The position numbers and the translations under genes were made by a program. A DNA stretch of 64,000 nucleotides from Gemmatimonadota bacterium. Lineage in GTDB: Bacteria > Gemmatimonadota > Gemmatimonadetes > Longimicrobiales > Gaopeijiaceae. The notes below the pieces were generated by a model. The model was not told the DNA's origin, searched no databases, and saw only the letters and a list, made by a program, of their open reading frames with translations. The stretch spans positions 10,719-74,718 of the forward strand of contig JBBEBG010000030.1 of NCBI GenBank assembly GCA_040882465.1, in the 5' to 3' direction. Of the stretch, positions 1-10,213 are shown piece after piece. Each line of letters opens with the position of its first letter. The stretch's first letter is position 1.

Positions 1-27
1 CCCCCCCCCCCCCCCCCCCCCCCCCCC
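1..27. repeat. 27-base poly-C run at window start
   Basis: The first 27 bases are all C, followed at once by ordinary mixed sequence. No other homopolymer of this length occurs in the window. It most likely marks a contig end or a sequencing or assembly artefact, so gene content to the left should not be assumed continuous. Confidence 0.8.
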
Positions 28-47
28 GCCTCTTGGTGCTGTGCCAC

Positions 48-674
48 CTACGCGAGCGAAACTTCGAGGCCCGGCCTCTCGGGAAGGGACAGGAATCCCG
101 GCTCCGAGAAATCAAACGGATCGTCGAGGTTCGGAATGAGTTGGCGGAGCTGGTCAGGCATCTCCGCGTACTGCTCCCCGTACTCTTGCTCGTAGCGACG
201 GCAGCTGTCCATGAACAACCTGACCATGTTCAGCATGTCCTCCTCGCCGCGGAGTCCGAAGTACGGGAAGTGGTCGAGAATGAACCCGAATGCCGCCTCG
301 CAGTCTTCTCGATACTTGGCCGTATCGAGAATGTGGGCATGCCACACCTCGTCGATCTCCATGGTCGGCATGAACGGGTTTTCGCCCGAGACTGCCATGA
401 AGAGGAAACGGCGATACAGAATCTCGAGATGATCTGCCTCCTCCCTCGAAAGACCACGACCTTCCGTAGGGTGCATCAGCTTGAACTTGATGCAGTCGAG
501 ATCGAGAGCTTCGATACGAGACCTCAGCTCTTCCCGACCGATTTCCGTCTGATGGCCCCCGGCCGGACCCGACGGAGGTGCTGGACGACAAGGCACGCCT
601 CCGGTGCAAGCATGCTGGATGAGCTCCTTCTGAATCCACCGCAGCGTGGCGGGACTCAATGAACCAGCTGACAT
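48..674 (-). CDS. GRDP-like (DUF1399) protein
   Basis: Predicted 208-residue soluble protein. The centre carries the hallmark of glycine-rich-domain-containing-protein-like (GRDP, formerly DUF1399) proteins: an aromatic/acidic stretch with IDEVWHAHILDTAKY followed by a DCE..FG..LDHFPYFG block. The family is known from plants, fungi and scattered bacteria, and its biochemical role is not established. The ATG at 674 is preferred over upstream starts because GAGGAGGG lies just 5' of it. The gene sits 243 bp downstream of the helicase gene on the same strand and shares its lower GC. Family assignment is fairly secure; function is unknown. Confidence 0.75.
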   Translation of the reverse strand: MSAGSLSPATLRWIQKELIQHACTGGVPCRPAPPSGPAGGHQTEIGREELRSRIEALDLDCIKFKLMHPTEGRGLSREEADHLEILYRRFLFMAVSGENPFMPTMEIDEVWHAHILDTAKYREDCEAAFGFILDHFPYFGLRGEEDMLNMVRLFMDSCRRYEQEYGEQYAEMPDQLRQLIPNLDDPFDFSEPGFLSLPERPGLEVSLA

Positions 675-917
675 GGTGCTACCCTCCTCAAGATAGGGGC
701 CCTTTCGCTCGCAAGACTGCCTTGAGAGCATGCATCTACTCGCCACCATATCACATTGACCTTATCAGGCCAACCTTCTTCGGATGAACCCATCCGAGCC
801 CCTTGAAAGATCGGTGAAGGAGAGGGGGCGGGAGGCATAGGTCCTCCAGAAGTCCCCAATGTCCCCATGTCTACCCCGGTCACGTTCGAGGGCCGAGATT
901 CGGCGTCCTATGGACAC

Positions 918-2822
918 CTACCTCGGGAGTCCGCCCACAAACCGCCCCCCGTCCTCCGTCTCGACCGTATCCCCTGCAAGAAACCGCGTAAGACTACGCC
1001 GCATCGCAACTCGTGCCTTCCCGGAACGAGCGGTAGGTCCCGTTCTTTGGCGTGCCCAGGTGCAAAACAGGAAGTGCGTTGAGCGAGTCATGGCTACATA
1101 AAGAAGTCGTCGTTCCTCGGCGAGATCGGCACTCGGCCTCGGAATGACCTCATCCTCCAGGGCTGCTACCACAGTGGCGGTCACCGTGAGTCCCTTGGCA
1201 GAGCTCATCGTCATGACACGTACACCATCCGACGAGGATGATGCTCTGTCGCGCGCATACTGCCCGACTTGCCCCAGGTATCGAGAAAGTGAAATGTCTG
1301 CCTCGACAACTTCATCGAGTGACCTCAGTGTCTCCACTAGATCATCAGATAGGTTTGGCACAATCCCCGCACCCGCTCGACCCGTAATCCAATTTCCCCA
1401 GCCATCTTCTGGCATCATCGGAGGAACGTCCAATTCTTCTAGCCCCCGTCGTACATGTGTTACGAGATCGTTCGCAATTCGCCGCGCGGGTTCACGTATT
1501 CCCACAAAACCGTCAGCTGCCGCGTGACGTAGCGCCTCCGAGAATATTAGGCGTTGTGCGCGCGCCATCTCGTAAATCCCATCGAAGAAACGATCACCGA
1601 GTCCTTGTTCCATCCGAATCAGAGCACCCCACGCAACCGAGTCGTCAGGATTCGCCGCGACACGCAGGAGTTCCATCGCGAGGCGGTTTCCTGGCTCAGC
1701 CAACATCGCGTTGACGCCCGAAGTGTCCTGAACTTCGATTCCCAGTCCCCTCAATTTCTCTTTGATCGGGTTACTAAACGCTCCGTTGTGATCAGCCCTC
1801 AATAGGATCATGATCTCACTGGGAGCGACCCCACGCTCTCTTATGAGATGTCGTACGATTCGTGCGATTCCTTCAGCCTCGCGCGACTGCGAACTGAACG
1901 CTAGCAAGTGGACGTCACCGGGAACGCAGTGAGCCGCGGGCGTCATTCTTGGCTTGGCTGGGCGGTCGGGGTCTCGATCGATAATACGGGTCGCCCACTC
2001 GAGAATGTTGTTGCCAAGGCGATGTCCTATCGAAAGGCTATACTGCGCAGCACCAACGAAGTCCGCTGCGAATCGTCGAATCCCCTCAGGAGCTGCCTTT
2101 CGAAACGAATAGATTGATTGGTCGTCGTCGCCGACCCCGATGACTACGCAACCTCGATCGCCAAGTCTACGTGCCACCTCAAGGTCGCAGGCGTTAAGAT
2201 CTTGGTATTCATCCACGATCAGCAGGTCCCAATCGAGGCCCTCTGCGTCGGGATGATCGAGAAGAAGCCTCCTCAACGCATACGGAAGTTCCGAGAGGAG
2301 GGTGTAACCGAAGATCTCGCGATGCTCGATCCACGCACCTAGGAATCGTGCCCGCACACCCGGATCGATTTCTGGATCCTCTCCCTCCACCAACGACTCC
2401 CAATTGGCCGCCTGTTCGCGGAACAACTTTGTTACCTCGGTTGGCGTACTGGCCATGCGCCTTGCGAGACTTGGCAACACGACCTCAGTGTATTCCCAAT
2501 CGTCGGCGATTCGGAGTGGATCCGGTAAGCCGGCCGCTCCGGGGTTCCTCACAAGCACAGAAAGCGCAAACGAATGCACGGTTGAGGGGCGCACATTAGC
2601 CTCGGCGGCATGTTCCAACACCTTCTTGGCAAGCTCCTGCGTAGCTGCCCGCGTGAACGTGAGCATCCCTACGCGCAACCTCGGGTTTTCACTCACCACT
2701 CGCGTAAGAAGGGCGACCAATGTTGCGCTCTTGCCGGTTCCAGGACCTGCCAAGACACACGCATGCCGGTCTTGTGGATGGACTATGACGCGTTGCTGTT
2801 CGGGTGTGGGGTTGAATGGCAT
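918..2822 (-). CDS. UvrD/Rep-like superfamily 1 DNA helicase
   Basis: About 634 residues with the ordered SF1A helicase motifs: Q-motif region (NPTPEQQ), Walker A AGPGTGKS (motif I), motif II LLIVDEYQDL, motif III GVGDDDQSIYSFR, and C-terminal motifs V/VI around MTMSSAKGLT and LLYVAMTRS. These show an ATP-dependent 3'-5' type unwinding enzyme. It is somewhat short for UvrD/PcrA and its 2B region looks compact, so it may be a stand-alone accessory helicase rather than the housekeeping UvrD. The start is uncertain: ATG 2822 begins directly before the Q motif, while ATG 2858 and an upstream start to 2969 are in frame. Base composition is less GC-rich than the backbone genes after 24 kb, consistent with the accessory region. 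Confidence 0.85.
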   Translation of the reverse strand: MPFNPTPEQQRVIVHPQDRHACVLAGPGTGKSATLVALLTRVVSENPRLRVGMLTFTRAATQELAKKVLEHAAEANVRPSTVHSFALSVLVRNPGAAGLPDPLRIADDWEYTEVVLPSLARRMASTPTEVTKLFREQAANWESLVEGEDPEIDPGVRARFLGAWIEHREIFGYTLLSELPYALRRLLLDHPDAEGLDWDLLIVDEYQDLNACDLEVARRLGDRGCVVIGVGDDDQSIYSFRKAAPEGIRRFAADFVGAAQYSLSIGHRLGNNILEWATRIIDRDPDRPAKPRMTPAAHCVPGDVHLLAFSSQSREAEGIARIVRHLIRERGVAPSEIMILLRADHNGAFSNPIKEKLRGLGIEVQDTSGVNAMLAEPGNRLAMELLRVAANPDDSVAWGALIRMEQGLGDRFFDGIYEMARAQRLIFSEALRHAAADGFVGIREPARRIANDLVTHVRRGLEELDVPPMMPEDGWGNWITGRAGAGIVPNLSDDLVETLRSLDEVVEADISLSRYLGQVGQYARDRASSSSDGVRVMTMSSAKGLTVTATVVAALEDEVIPRPSADLAEERRLLYVAMTRSTHFLFCTWARQRTGPTARSGKARVAMRRSLTRFLAGDTVETEDGGRFVGGLPR

Positions 2823-3285
2823 GGTTTCTTGAATTCCTGATTTGGCTGACTGCCCCATTCTCACGGAATTGGAGAGTATGGTCAAATCGCAGTTGGCAAT
2901 CGATACCTCGGTCCATTCGTCCGATCCGGCCGCCTTCAGACCTCCCTTCCCTTCGCATAGGATGACCACACGGCCAGCCGGCGGCCGTGTTACTAGTTAG
3001 TTCATTGAGAACATGGATTATTGTACTCTGTCGCACGATAGAGGACGATCCAGGGAAGAGCTCAAGATAAGGATCGCTGACACCCTATTCCTTCTCCACG
3101 GAGAGATTAGGGAGTTGGGCGACCTGGTTCATGAGCTACACGAGGACCTGATGGCTCTCGTATACCCTGAGGTCACCTTCTAGCATTTTGCGACGGTTCG
3201 ATTCCTCGCGTTGGGCTGTGTCGCGAGGTGGCCTTGTTGCTACGTAGATTGGCGGTGTGAGAACCTGATGGATCTCGTCTCCCCT
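2823..3285. other. Gene-poor stretch upstream of helicase
   Basis: About 460 bp without a convincing gene. It should hold the helicase promoter on the minus strand. Short frames here have no family resemblance. The base composition is AT-richer than most of the window. Confidence 0.5.
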
Positions 3286-3810
3286 GACGCCACGCACCGG
3301 AGCACTCGCAACATGGCCAAAGCGACGGCTTTCAGTCACGTGACCATCAGTCGCATTTGGCGCGCCTTCGACCTCCAGCCGCACCGGAGCGAGAAGTCCT
3401 CAACGAGATCGATCGCGGCGTGCCCGAGGATATCTTGAGGTCCACGTCATCCGCCACAACGCCAGCGCCCACAAGAGCGCCCTCATCCGCCGCTGGCTCG
3501 AGCGCCATCCCCACTTCCAGGTCCACTACACTCCGACCTTTTCCTCGTGGATGAACCTCGTCGAGCACTGCCTCTCGGCCCTCCCCGCCAAGAAGCGCGG
3601 TCGCGGCATCCATTGCGGCGTGCGCGAGCTCGTCGCCTCCATCCGAGAGTTCAACAACGTCCCGAGTGTTCACACAACGAGACCGGTAAGCCCCATGCCT
3701 GGGTCAAGTCCGCCGACGAGATCCTCGTCAGCATCGCTCGCTTCGCCCAGCGCACTCTCCAGGCTCACGGTGACTCTCCTGACTTATACCCAACTGTTAC
3801 AGTACACTAG
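3286..3810 (+). pseudogene. IS630-family transposase remnant
   Basis: A degraded IS630-type transposase. One frame gives the N-terminal helix-turn-helix (STRNMAKATAFSH..ISRIWRAFDLQPHRSE). After an internal deletion and frame change, a second frame gives the DDE-domain tail (NASAHKSALIRRWLERHP, then SSWMNLVEHCLS, then a RGIH..VRELVASIREF block). A third frame gives the family's end (KPHAWVKSADEILVSIARF). The catalytic core between HTH and tail is missing and at least two frameshifts are present, so the copy is dead. It shows older transposition in this accessory region. No clear terminal repeats were located. Confidence 0.85.
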
Positions 3811-3974
3811 CAGAGGTGAGGCTCAGGCCGCTCACGTGGTCTCCTAGACTGTTACGCCGATCTTGAATACGAGACCGAGTTGAGCCCGGGCCACCAACTT
3901 ACCCGTCGGGTTGGAGCCTCAACGGAGAGGCACTACCCAAAGCCTACTACCCTTTCCTTTGGACCGGTACCCAC
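3811..3974. other. Short intergenic before kinase gene
   Basis: No gene seen. This should contain the promoter of the following kinase gene; no confident -35/-10 pair was recognised. Confidence 0.4.
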
Positions 3975-4556
3975 ATGAACGAACATCCCCCGCTTTTCAT
4001 AGCGATTGAGGGCATCGACGGCGTTGGTAAGACAACCGTTGGGCGGGCGCTAGCGAAACACATGCGGGCCCATGGCAGGCCGGCGGAGGCGTGGGGTGTG
4101 CCCTTGCAGCCGTTCAGGCGCTTAAAGCGCTATGTGGCAACTGACTGCGACCTGAACACACAGTTCCTTTTTCACCTAACCGGCGTGGCGGACGCGTCAC
4201 GTGTAATAAATACCACACTCTCTTCCCACACGGTGATTTGCGCAAGGTACATTCATTCGACCCTGGCGTATCATCGAGCGCTTGGCGCGACATTGCAGAT
4301 TGATCCCGGCTCATTGGGAATCCGCTGGCCCGACATTGTCTTCTATCTGACGGCCGCGGACGAGCACGTGCGTCGCGCGCGAATCGCGCGGCGCGGGGAG
4401 CGCGACGCCACTGACAGGCTTGCATTCGAGAAAGGAAGCCTGCCAGAGCGGATCGACGCAGAGTATCGCCGCTTCACCTCCCTGACAACCATCGAGACTT
4501 CACGGCTAACGGTTCGCGAGGTCATCGCCAAGATCATGCTCCAACTCAGGCGATAG
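3975..4556 (+). CDS. dTMP-kinase-like P-loop kinase
   Basis: 193 residues. The N-terminus has IAIEGIDGVGKTT, the thymidylate-kinase-type Walker A, and the middle has ARYIHSTLAYH, corresponding to the substrate-binding DR(Y/H) segment with the Asp replaced by Ala. An Arg-rich LID-like stretch (RRARIARRGERD) follows. The family transfers phosphate from ATP to dTMP. The altered DR motif and isolated position make a non-housekeeping or different nucleotide/sugar substrate possible. It is flanked by an IS630 remnant on the left and converges with a hypothetical gene on the right. Confidence 0.65.
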   Translation: MNEHPPLFIAIEGIDGVGKTTVGRALAKHMRAHGRPAEAWGVPLQPFRRLKRYVATDCDLNTQFLFHLTGVADASRVINTTLSSHTVICARYIHSTLAYHRALGATLQIDPGSLGIRWPDIVFYLTAADEHVRRARIARRGERDATDRLAFEKGSLPERIDAEYRRFTSLTTIETSRLTVREVIAKIMLQLRR

Positions 4557-4577
4557 ATCCGCGTCCAGGCGTGATCG

Positions 4578-5000
4578 TCACGCGAACGGATCTATCATGA
4601 GGGTCTCAAGCGGCAATTGGTCGGCGTGGATCCCGACGGCAATCGCATACGCTCGGATCTCACTAAACGACTTCGAGTCGTCTCTGTGGGCTTCGAAGAA
4701 CCTGTCCTTGAAGAAGACGTGCATTACGCCATCTCGAACAAGATGGAAATACCAAGTGGGCAGCAAGTCGCGGACAGCCAGCGCCGCGACGCGACTCAAG
4801 TTGCGGTTCTCGACCTCGACTCGATGAAAAGAGAACTCGCCGCGTGCTTCCTCGCCTTCGAGAGTCGCTTTCTCCGTGCCGACAATACTGAGTTCGGCCA
4901 GCAACTCTAATGATGCGAGGCTCTGCTCGATCAGCACTCCCTGCCACGCATTGTCCGAAGGGGTGATGGGACTTGTCGTAGGGACATCGTCGTGAGTCAT
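4578..5000 (-). CDS. Hypothetical protein, 140 aa
   Basis: Unrecognised. The protein is acidic, soluble and without membrane segments or a signal peptide. Visible features are an N-terminal Thr/Ser/Pro-rich tail, a central Glu-rich part (EGEEARGEF) and an aromatic patch near WYFHLVRDGVMHVFFKD. It lies 66 bp downstream of the interrupted LysRS-like gene on the same strand, so it could be the last gene of that operon. ATG 5000 has GGTGATC just upstream as a weak ribosome-binding site. It may be a real but orphan protein. Confidence 0.5.
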   Translation of the reverse strand: MTHDDVPTTSPITPSDNAWQGVLIEQSLASLELLAELSIVGTEKATLEGEEARGEFSFHRVEVENRNLSRVAALAVRDLLPTWYFHLVRDGVMHVFFKDRFFEAHRDDSKSFSEIRAYAIAVGIHADQLPLETLMIDPFA

Positions 5001-5066
5001 GGGATCACCATACCATGGATTCGAAGTGATCGCTGATGGATCCGACCAATCGTGTCGGGTCGGACG

Positions 5067-6496
<1,430 letters not shown>

Positions 6497-6581
6497 CCGA
6501 GACGCTCCACGATGAAGGCCACGAGGAAGGACCTCCAAATTTACCTTCCCGACCCTCCATCCGGCACCGCTGAATCAGGAC

Positions 6582-6596
6582 TTTTTCAGCGACCTG
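6582..6596. repeat. IS right terminal inverted repeat
   Basis: Reverse complement reads CAGGTCGCTGAAAAA, pairing with 5205-5219. Confidence 0.9.
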
Positions 6597-6600
6597 CTAG
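6597..6600. repeat. Target duplication CTAG, right copy
   Basis: Second CTAG copy flanking the insertion sequence. Confidence 0.85.
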
Positions 6601-7794
6601 AGGACCTGGCTCTTCTCCAGCCCTGGTTCTGGCATCTAGAACGTCAACCATTCGGTTCCGCTGGTCCGTCGGATCCGTAAGTTCCGAGAATGCGTGCGCG
6701 ATCTCCACGCCACCGACATACGCCTCAAATCGCTCGATTATTCTGGGGTCCTCCGGGTGCCGAGCTGCCGCACAGATGGTCTCGACCGGGTAATCCATTA
6801 GGAACGTCGGTTCCGTTAGGTCAGGCTGAACGTGAGCCTCGATCACCTTGTCGATCAGTGTCCAACGCGGTGTTGCCCCCGAGAGATGCGACCCCGCGGC
6901 TCCCAGCAGCTGACGTAATTTGTCCTCGTTCGCATTCAGGATGTCGAGTCCCGTCTTGGCTAACACAGCCTCTCGCAGCAGTACGCGCTTCCATGGCCTG
7001 CGGAGATCAACTGTGCGGCCGTCGACCTGAATCAACGAATGGCCGAGCGCTGCCTCAGCCGCGCTCGCGACTAGCTCTTCTGTAAGCGCCGCCATCCCCT
7101 GATATTCTGCGAATGCTTGGTAGCACTCCATCAGCGTGAACTCTGGCAAGCCTTGGTGAGATCCCGTTTCGTACCGGAAGCTCTTGCCGATTTCATACAC
7201 GCGACCGAAGCCCCCTACCACGAGGCGCTTGAGGTATGACTCCGGACAGATACGGAGATAGAGCTGGCTCGTGGAATGTGACGCTACAAAGTGAGATACA
7301 GGGGCCACGTCGGGGGCACGGAGCAAGATCGGTGTTTCCACTTCCAAGAACCCCCGCGCATCGAGAACCTGGCGAAGCGCACGGATGACCTTGGCGCGTA
7401 CGACAAGGTTTCCGCGCAACTCGGGCGTTAGCAGGAAGTCGACTTCTCGGTGTCGGTAGCGGTGCTGCGGAGAGTGACCAAGCCAATCCTCTCTCGAAGG
7501 TAGCGGACGATCTGGACGGACCTTGATCTCTATTTGAGTGCAGGCGATGGCCATCTCACCCGAGCTGCGATCGATCTTGCCCGTGGCGACAATAATGTCC
7601 CCTACGCGGGGCGCCGCGGATCGGCCACCGATGTTTCGTATGAGTACGGACCCAGTGCCGTCTGAGAGCTCGAAGTTCTCTTCATCGACGAGAGCAGTGA
7701 TCCGACCGCCGACTTGGACGCGGGCACCCGCGTCGCCCGGTAACTCATCAACCTGTCGAAGGGGCGGAGGTGAGATCGCTGCCTGGCTCAGCAT
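6597..7794 (-). pseudogene. LysRS-like class II synthetase, 5' part (IS-interrupted)
   Basis: About 399 codons up to the IS. An N-terminal OB fold (about residues 22-95) is followed by a class II catalytic core with motif 1 (ARGFLEVETPIL), motif 2 (VYEIGKSFRYE then LPEFTLMECYQA) and LysRS-type residues (LYLRICPESYLKRLVVGGF, GGVEIAHAFSELTDP). Joined to 5067-5200 it gives a continuous 443-residue protein, shorter than housekeeping LysRS (about 500) because the N-terminal extension is missing and the OB fold is compact. It keeps an OB domain, unlike EpmA/PoxA. It is probably a specialised paralogue for the surrounding operon rather than the translation enzyme. ATG 7794 lies 14 bp after the methyltransferase stop; an in-frame TTG at 7833 is the alternative. 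Confidence 0.9.
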
Positions 7795-7808
7795 GTCGGG
7801 CCCACTGG

Positions 7809-8717
7809 TCACCCCGCGCGCCGCTGCGCGCAAACAAAACGCGGTGTGCCCCTGGATCCGCGCTCGACACGCGGTTCCCCGAATCCCCCAACGTGGCGGA
7901 TGCAGTCGGCGACATTGCTCGTCTGGCCTTCATCTGTTTGCAGCAGCAGCCACCCGTCTGCGCGCAGGAACTCCAGGCCAGAGCTGACTATCGCCCGATG
8001 ACACGCGAGACCATCTTTGCCGCCGTTTATCGCGAGTCTAGGGGCGAACGTGGCGAATCCTGACGGCAACTCGGCGAGACTTCGCTCTTCGCAGTAGGGC
8101 GGGTTACTGACGATGAGATCGATGGATGACCCGAGCCCATCGGCTCGGAGCGGGTCCAGCCAATCTCCATGGTAGCATTTGATGCGGTCCTCCAGCCCAT
8201 GGGTGGCGATGTTCCGCCGGGCGATGTCCAAGGCGTCGGACGCGCAGTCAGTCGCGTAGAGCGCCGCCTTTGGGAGGCGGCGGGCCAGCACAATCGCAAT
8301 CTTGCCACACCCGGTTCCGGCTTCTGCGATCAATCGGGCGTCGATGCGCGATGCAAGCTCTGTCGCGACGTCGAACATCCGCTCCGTCTCGCTGCCCGGG
8401 ATCAAAGTTGCTTCCGAGACGGCGAGCCGCACGCCCCCGACGTAGCAGTATCCAAGATACAGCGGTACCGGAGGCAGCGGCGATCGAGAAAAGTAGTCTT
8501 CCAACAGGACAGCGCCCTTCGTCGACAAGACCTCGGCGTCGAGAGGGTGAACGTCGGCGGGCTCGACCGCGAGCGCGGCCGAGACGAGCAGGCGAGCGTA
8601 CGTGGCGTGAGTTTCGAACCCGGCCACTCGTTCGAGCCGCACCTGGACCTCCCGTAAGACATCACGAACGGTGGTCTGGCAGAAGGCCGACGGCGGCTCA
8701 TTCACAGCCGGAGCCAT
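7809..8717 (-). CDS. PrmC/HemK-like methyltransferase
   Basis: 302 residues. The C-terminal Rossmann-type methyltransferase domain has a SAM-binding motif (AEAGTGCGKIAIVLA), the acidic loop (LYATDCASDALDIA) and the NPPY tetrapeptide typical of N5-glutamine methyltransferases (SNPPYCEERSLAELP). The N-terminal half is helical, as in PrmC. PrmC methylates the GGQ glutamine of release factors. Here the gene sits inside the WYL-controlled operon, 15 bp after the VOC gene, so a specialised protein, peptide or small-molecule substrate is plausible. It is unlikely to be the only PrmC of the cell, since housekeeping prmC normally follows prfA. Confidence 0.85.
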   Translation of the reverse strand: MAPAVNEPPSAFCQTTVRDVLREVQVRLERVAGFETHATYARLLVSAALAVEPADVHPLDAEVLSTKGAVLLEDYFSRSPLPPVPLYLGYCYVGGVRLAVSEATLIPGSETERMFDVATELASRIDARLIAEAGTGCGKIAIVLARRLPKAALYATDCASDALDIARRNIATHGLEDRIKCYHGDWLDPLRADGLGSSIDLIVSNPPYCEERSLAELPSGFATFAPRLAINGGKDGLACHRAIVSSGLEFLRADGWLLLQTDEGQTSNVADCIRHVGGFGEPRVERGSRGTPRFVCAQRRAG

Positions 8718-8732
8718 CCGTCCAAAGGGTTG

Positions 8733-9119
8733 TTAGCGCAACCACTGAGAGATCTCCCAGAGGTGACCGTCTGGGTCAACAAAGTTCGCAGTACGCTGGC
8801 CCCATGGTTGATCGGAAGGCTTCTTCACGAACGGCACTCCGCGTCCGGCCAGTTCCTCGTGCGTCTTTCGCACATCATCGACGAAGGCCGCGAGCTGGCC
8901 TCGAACCTGCTGCGCGCCACCCGTGGTGACGAGATCTTTGGGCACTAGGCTCTGTGCGATCGAAACGCTCAAGAGTCCGATGGTCGTGTTGTCGAGCTCG
9001 AACTCAGCGAATCCCTCGGCCTCCATCTTTAGCTTGAGGCCGAGTTGGTCACGGTAGAATGCCTTGGACACATCCAAGTCGCTCACGAACAGCACGACGG
9101 CATCAATCCTTTTCAGCAC
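8733..9119 (-). CDS. VOC-family (glyoxalase/bleomycin-resistance-like) protein
   Basis: 128 residues in the vicinal-oxygen-chelate fold: a first beta-alpha-beta module (VVLFVSDLDVSKAFYRDQLGL) and a second ending in FVDPDGHLWEISQW. These proteins bind a metal and act as glyoxalases, dioxygenases or drug-sequestering resistance proteins; the sequence alone does not choose. The GTG start at 9119 is selected because GAGGAGG precedes it at good spacing. It lies in the operon between a DNA glycosylase and a PrmC-like gene. A resistance or detoxification role for the operon's product is a reasonable but unproven reading. Confidence 0.8.
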   Translation of the reverse strand: MLKRIDAVVLFVSDLDVSKAFYRDQLGLKLKMEAEGFAEFELDNTTIGLLSVSIAQSLVPKDLVTTGGAQQVRGQLAAFVDDVRKTHEELAGRGVPFVKKPSDQPWGQRTANFVDPDGHLWEISQWLR

Positions 9120-9174
9120 TTGGCCTCCTCGATGCGGATTGGTTTGATCGGATCGTCTTAGTTCCTGACGCCTG

Positions 9175-10209
9175 TCACAAGCGTAGCTCCGCGGCGAGCC
9201 ACGGAATGGCTGCCTTCCTATGCCGCCAGAAGAGATCTTCCCAAAGGACATGGGTCGCGAGGCCCGCGTAGGGGCCAAAGGTCCTCCTCACATCCCGTAG
9301 GATCCGGCGAGCGGAGACTCCGTCCTCTCCGTAGAGCAGACGTGAGTAGATCTTCTGTTGCCATGGGGCAAGGTGGTCAAAGGCCGCGGGACGATGGAAG
9401 GCCTCTGATCGCAAGATTCGAGCAGTCTCCGGGCCCACTCCATAAATCGTGAGGAGGTTGGCTCTGAGCTCATCGTCATCCAGCTCGCGTAGTGCTCGCT
9501 CGTCAATTGCCCCTGCGGCGAACTGTGAGGAAAAACGCTTGAGCGCCCTTGCGCGGTACCCGATCCGTAGCTCTCTCAACTCCTCCTCTCCGACGTCCTC
9601 CAGTTGCTGCGGGTGCCACAGCGCGTCAAGCGCTACCCCGTCGAACAGCAGCCGCTGACCGAATGCGTCTAGCAACGCGGCCAGCATCTGAACCGATCGT
9701 CTCACGTGAGTATTCTGAAGAACCAGGCCTACGACCAGCAGCTCATACAGAGAGTACGGAGTCGATGCCCTCGTTCCCATCCAGCGACGGAATACGGTCT
9801 TGGTGGTCATCTTCTGTGCATATACGAGCGTTCGAAAAGCGGAAAGATCCTCAGCCAGCGCATATCGAAAAGTCAGCTCCTGTAACACTAGTTCAGACTC
9901 GTCGCGCGTCAGCGCCCGAGTGAAGAACATGCTCACCGCGATGCTCGGGCGGACGCCACTTGTCGAGTCGGAGAGCTTCAAGCCGATGAGCTGACCGTTG
10001 ATGCGAATGCTCTGATGAAAAGTGCCTGGCGCCCAACGCGTGAGTGTCGTGGGGAAATGAGAGGGCTTCTCGAAGGTCCCATCGAAATGAAACGGTGGCC
10101 GAGGAAAGAGCTTTCCTCTGGTCACGACATCGTAGGCGACAGGCGCCTGCGATGTCGGCCGAGGTCGCGGGCCGGGATCTCTTTTCGATGTCGTCGTCAC
10201 GGTCGTCAT
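9175..10209 (-). CDS. HhH-GPD superfamily DNA glycosylase
   Basis: 344 residues. The C-terminal two thirds resemble AlkA-type 3-methyladenine glycosylases: a helical region with LVVGLVLQNTHVRRS, the helix-hairpin-helix (LTIYGVGPETARIL) and the catalytic-Asp region (HRPAAFDHLAPWQQKIYSRL). There is no Cys cluster of the Nth/MutY kind. The family flips out and excises damaged bases. Its position between an RmlD-like gene and a VOC protein in an operon with two radical SAM genes is unusual for a repair gene and recalls self-protection against a DNA-damaging product, which is inference. ATG 10209 follows the upstream stop by 4 bp. Confidence 0.75.
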   Translation of the reverse strand: MTTVTTTSKRDPGPRPRPTSQAPVAYDVVTRGKLFPRPPFHFDGTFEKPSHFPTTLTRWAPGTFHQSIRINGQLIGLKLSDSTSGVRPSIAVSMFFTRALTRDESELVLQELTFRYALAEDLSAFRTLVYAQKMTTKTVFRRWMGTRASTPYSLYELLVVGLVLQNTHVRRSVQMLAALLDAFGQRLLFDGVALDALWHPQQLEDVGEEELRELRIGYRARALKRFSSQFAAGAIDERALRELDDDELRANLLTIYGVGPETARILRSEAFHRPAAFDHLAPWQQKIYSRLLYGEDGVSARRILRDVRRTFGPYAGLATHVLWEDLFWRHRKAAIPWLAAELRL

Positions 10210-10213
10210 TCTA

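Noticed and set aside
1-27. Poly-C run as a phase-variation tract
   Set aside because: It lies at the very start of the window with no gene or promoter context; an assembly or contig-end artefact is more likely.
3188-3215. tRNA T-arm-like sequence GGTTCGATTCC
   Set aside because: No D-arm, anticodon arm or acceptor stem can be folded around it and no CCA follows; it is probably a chance match.
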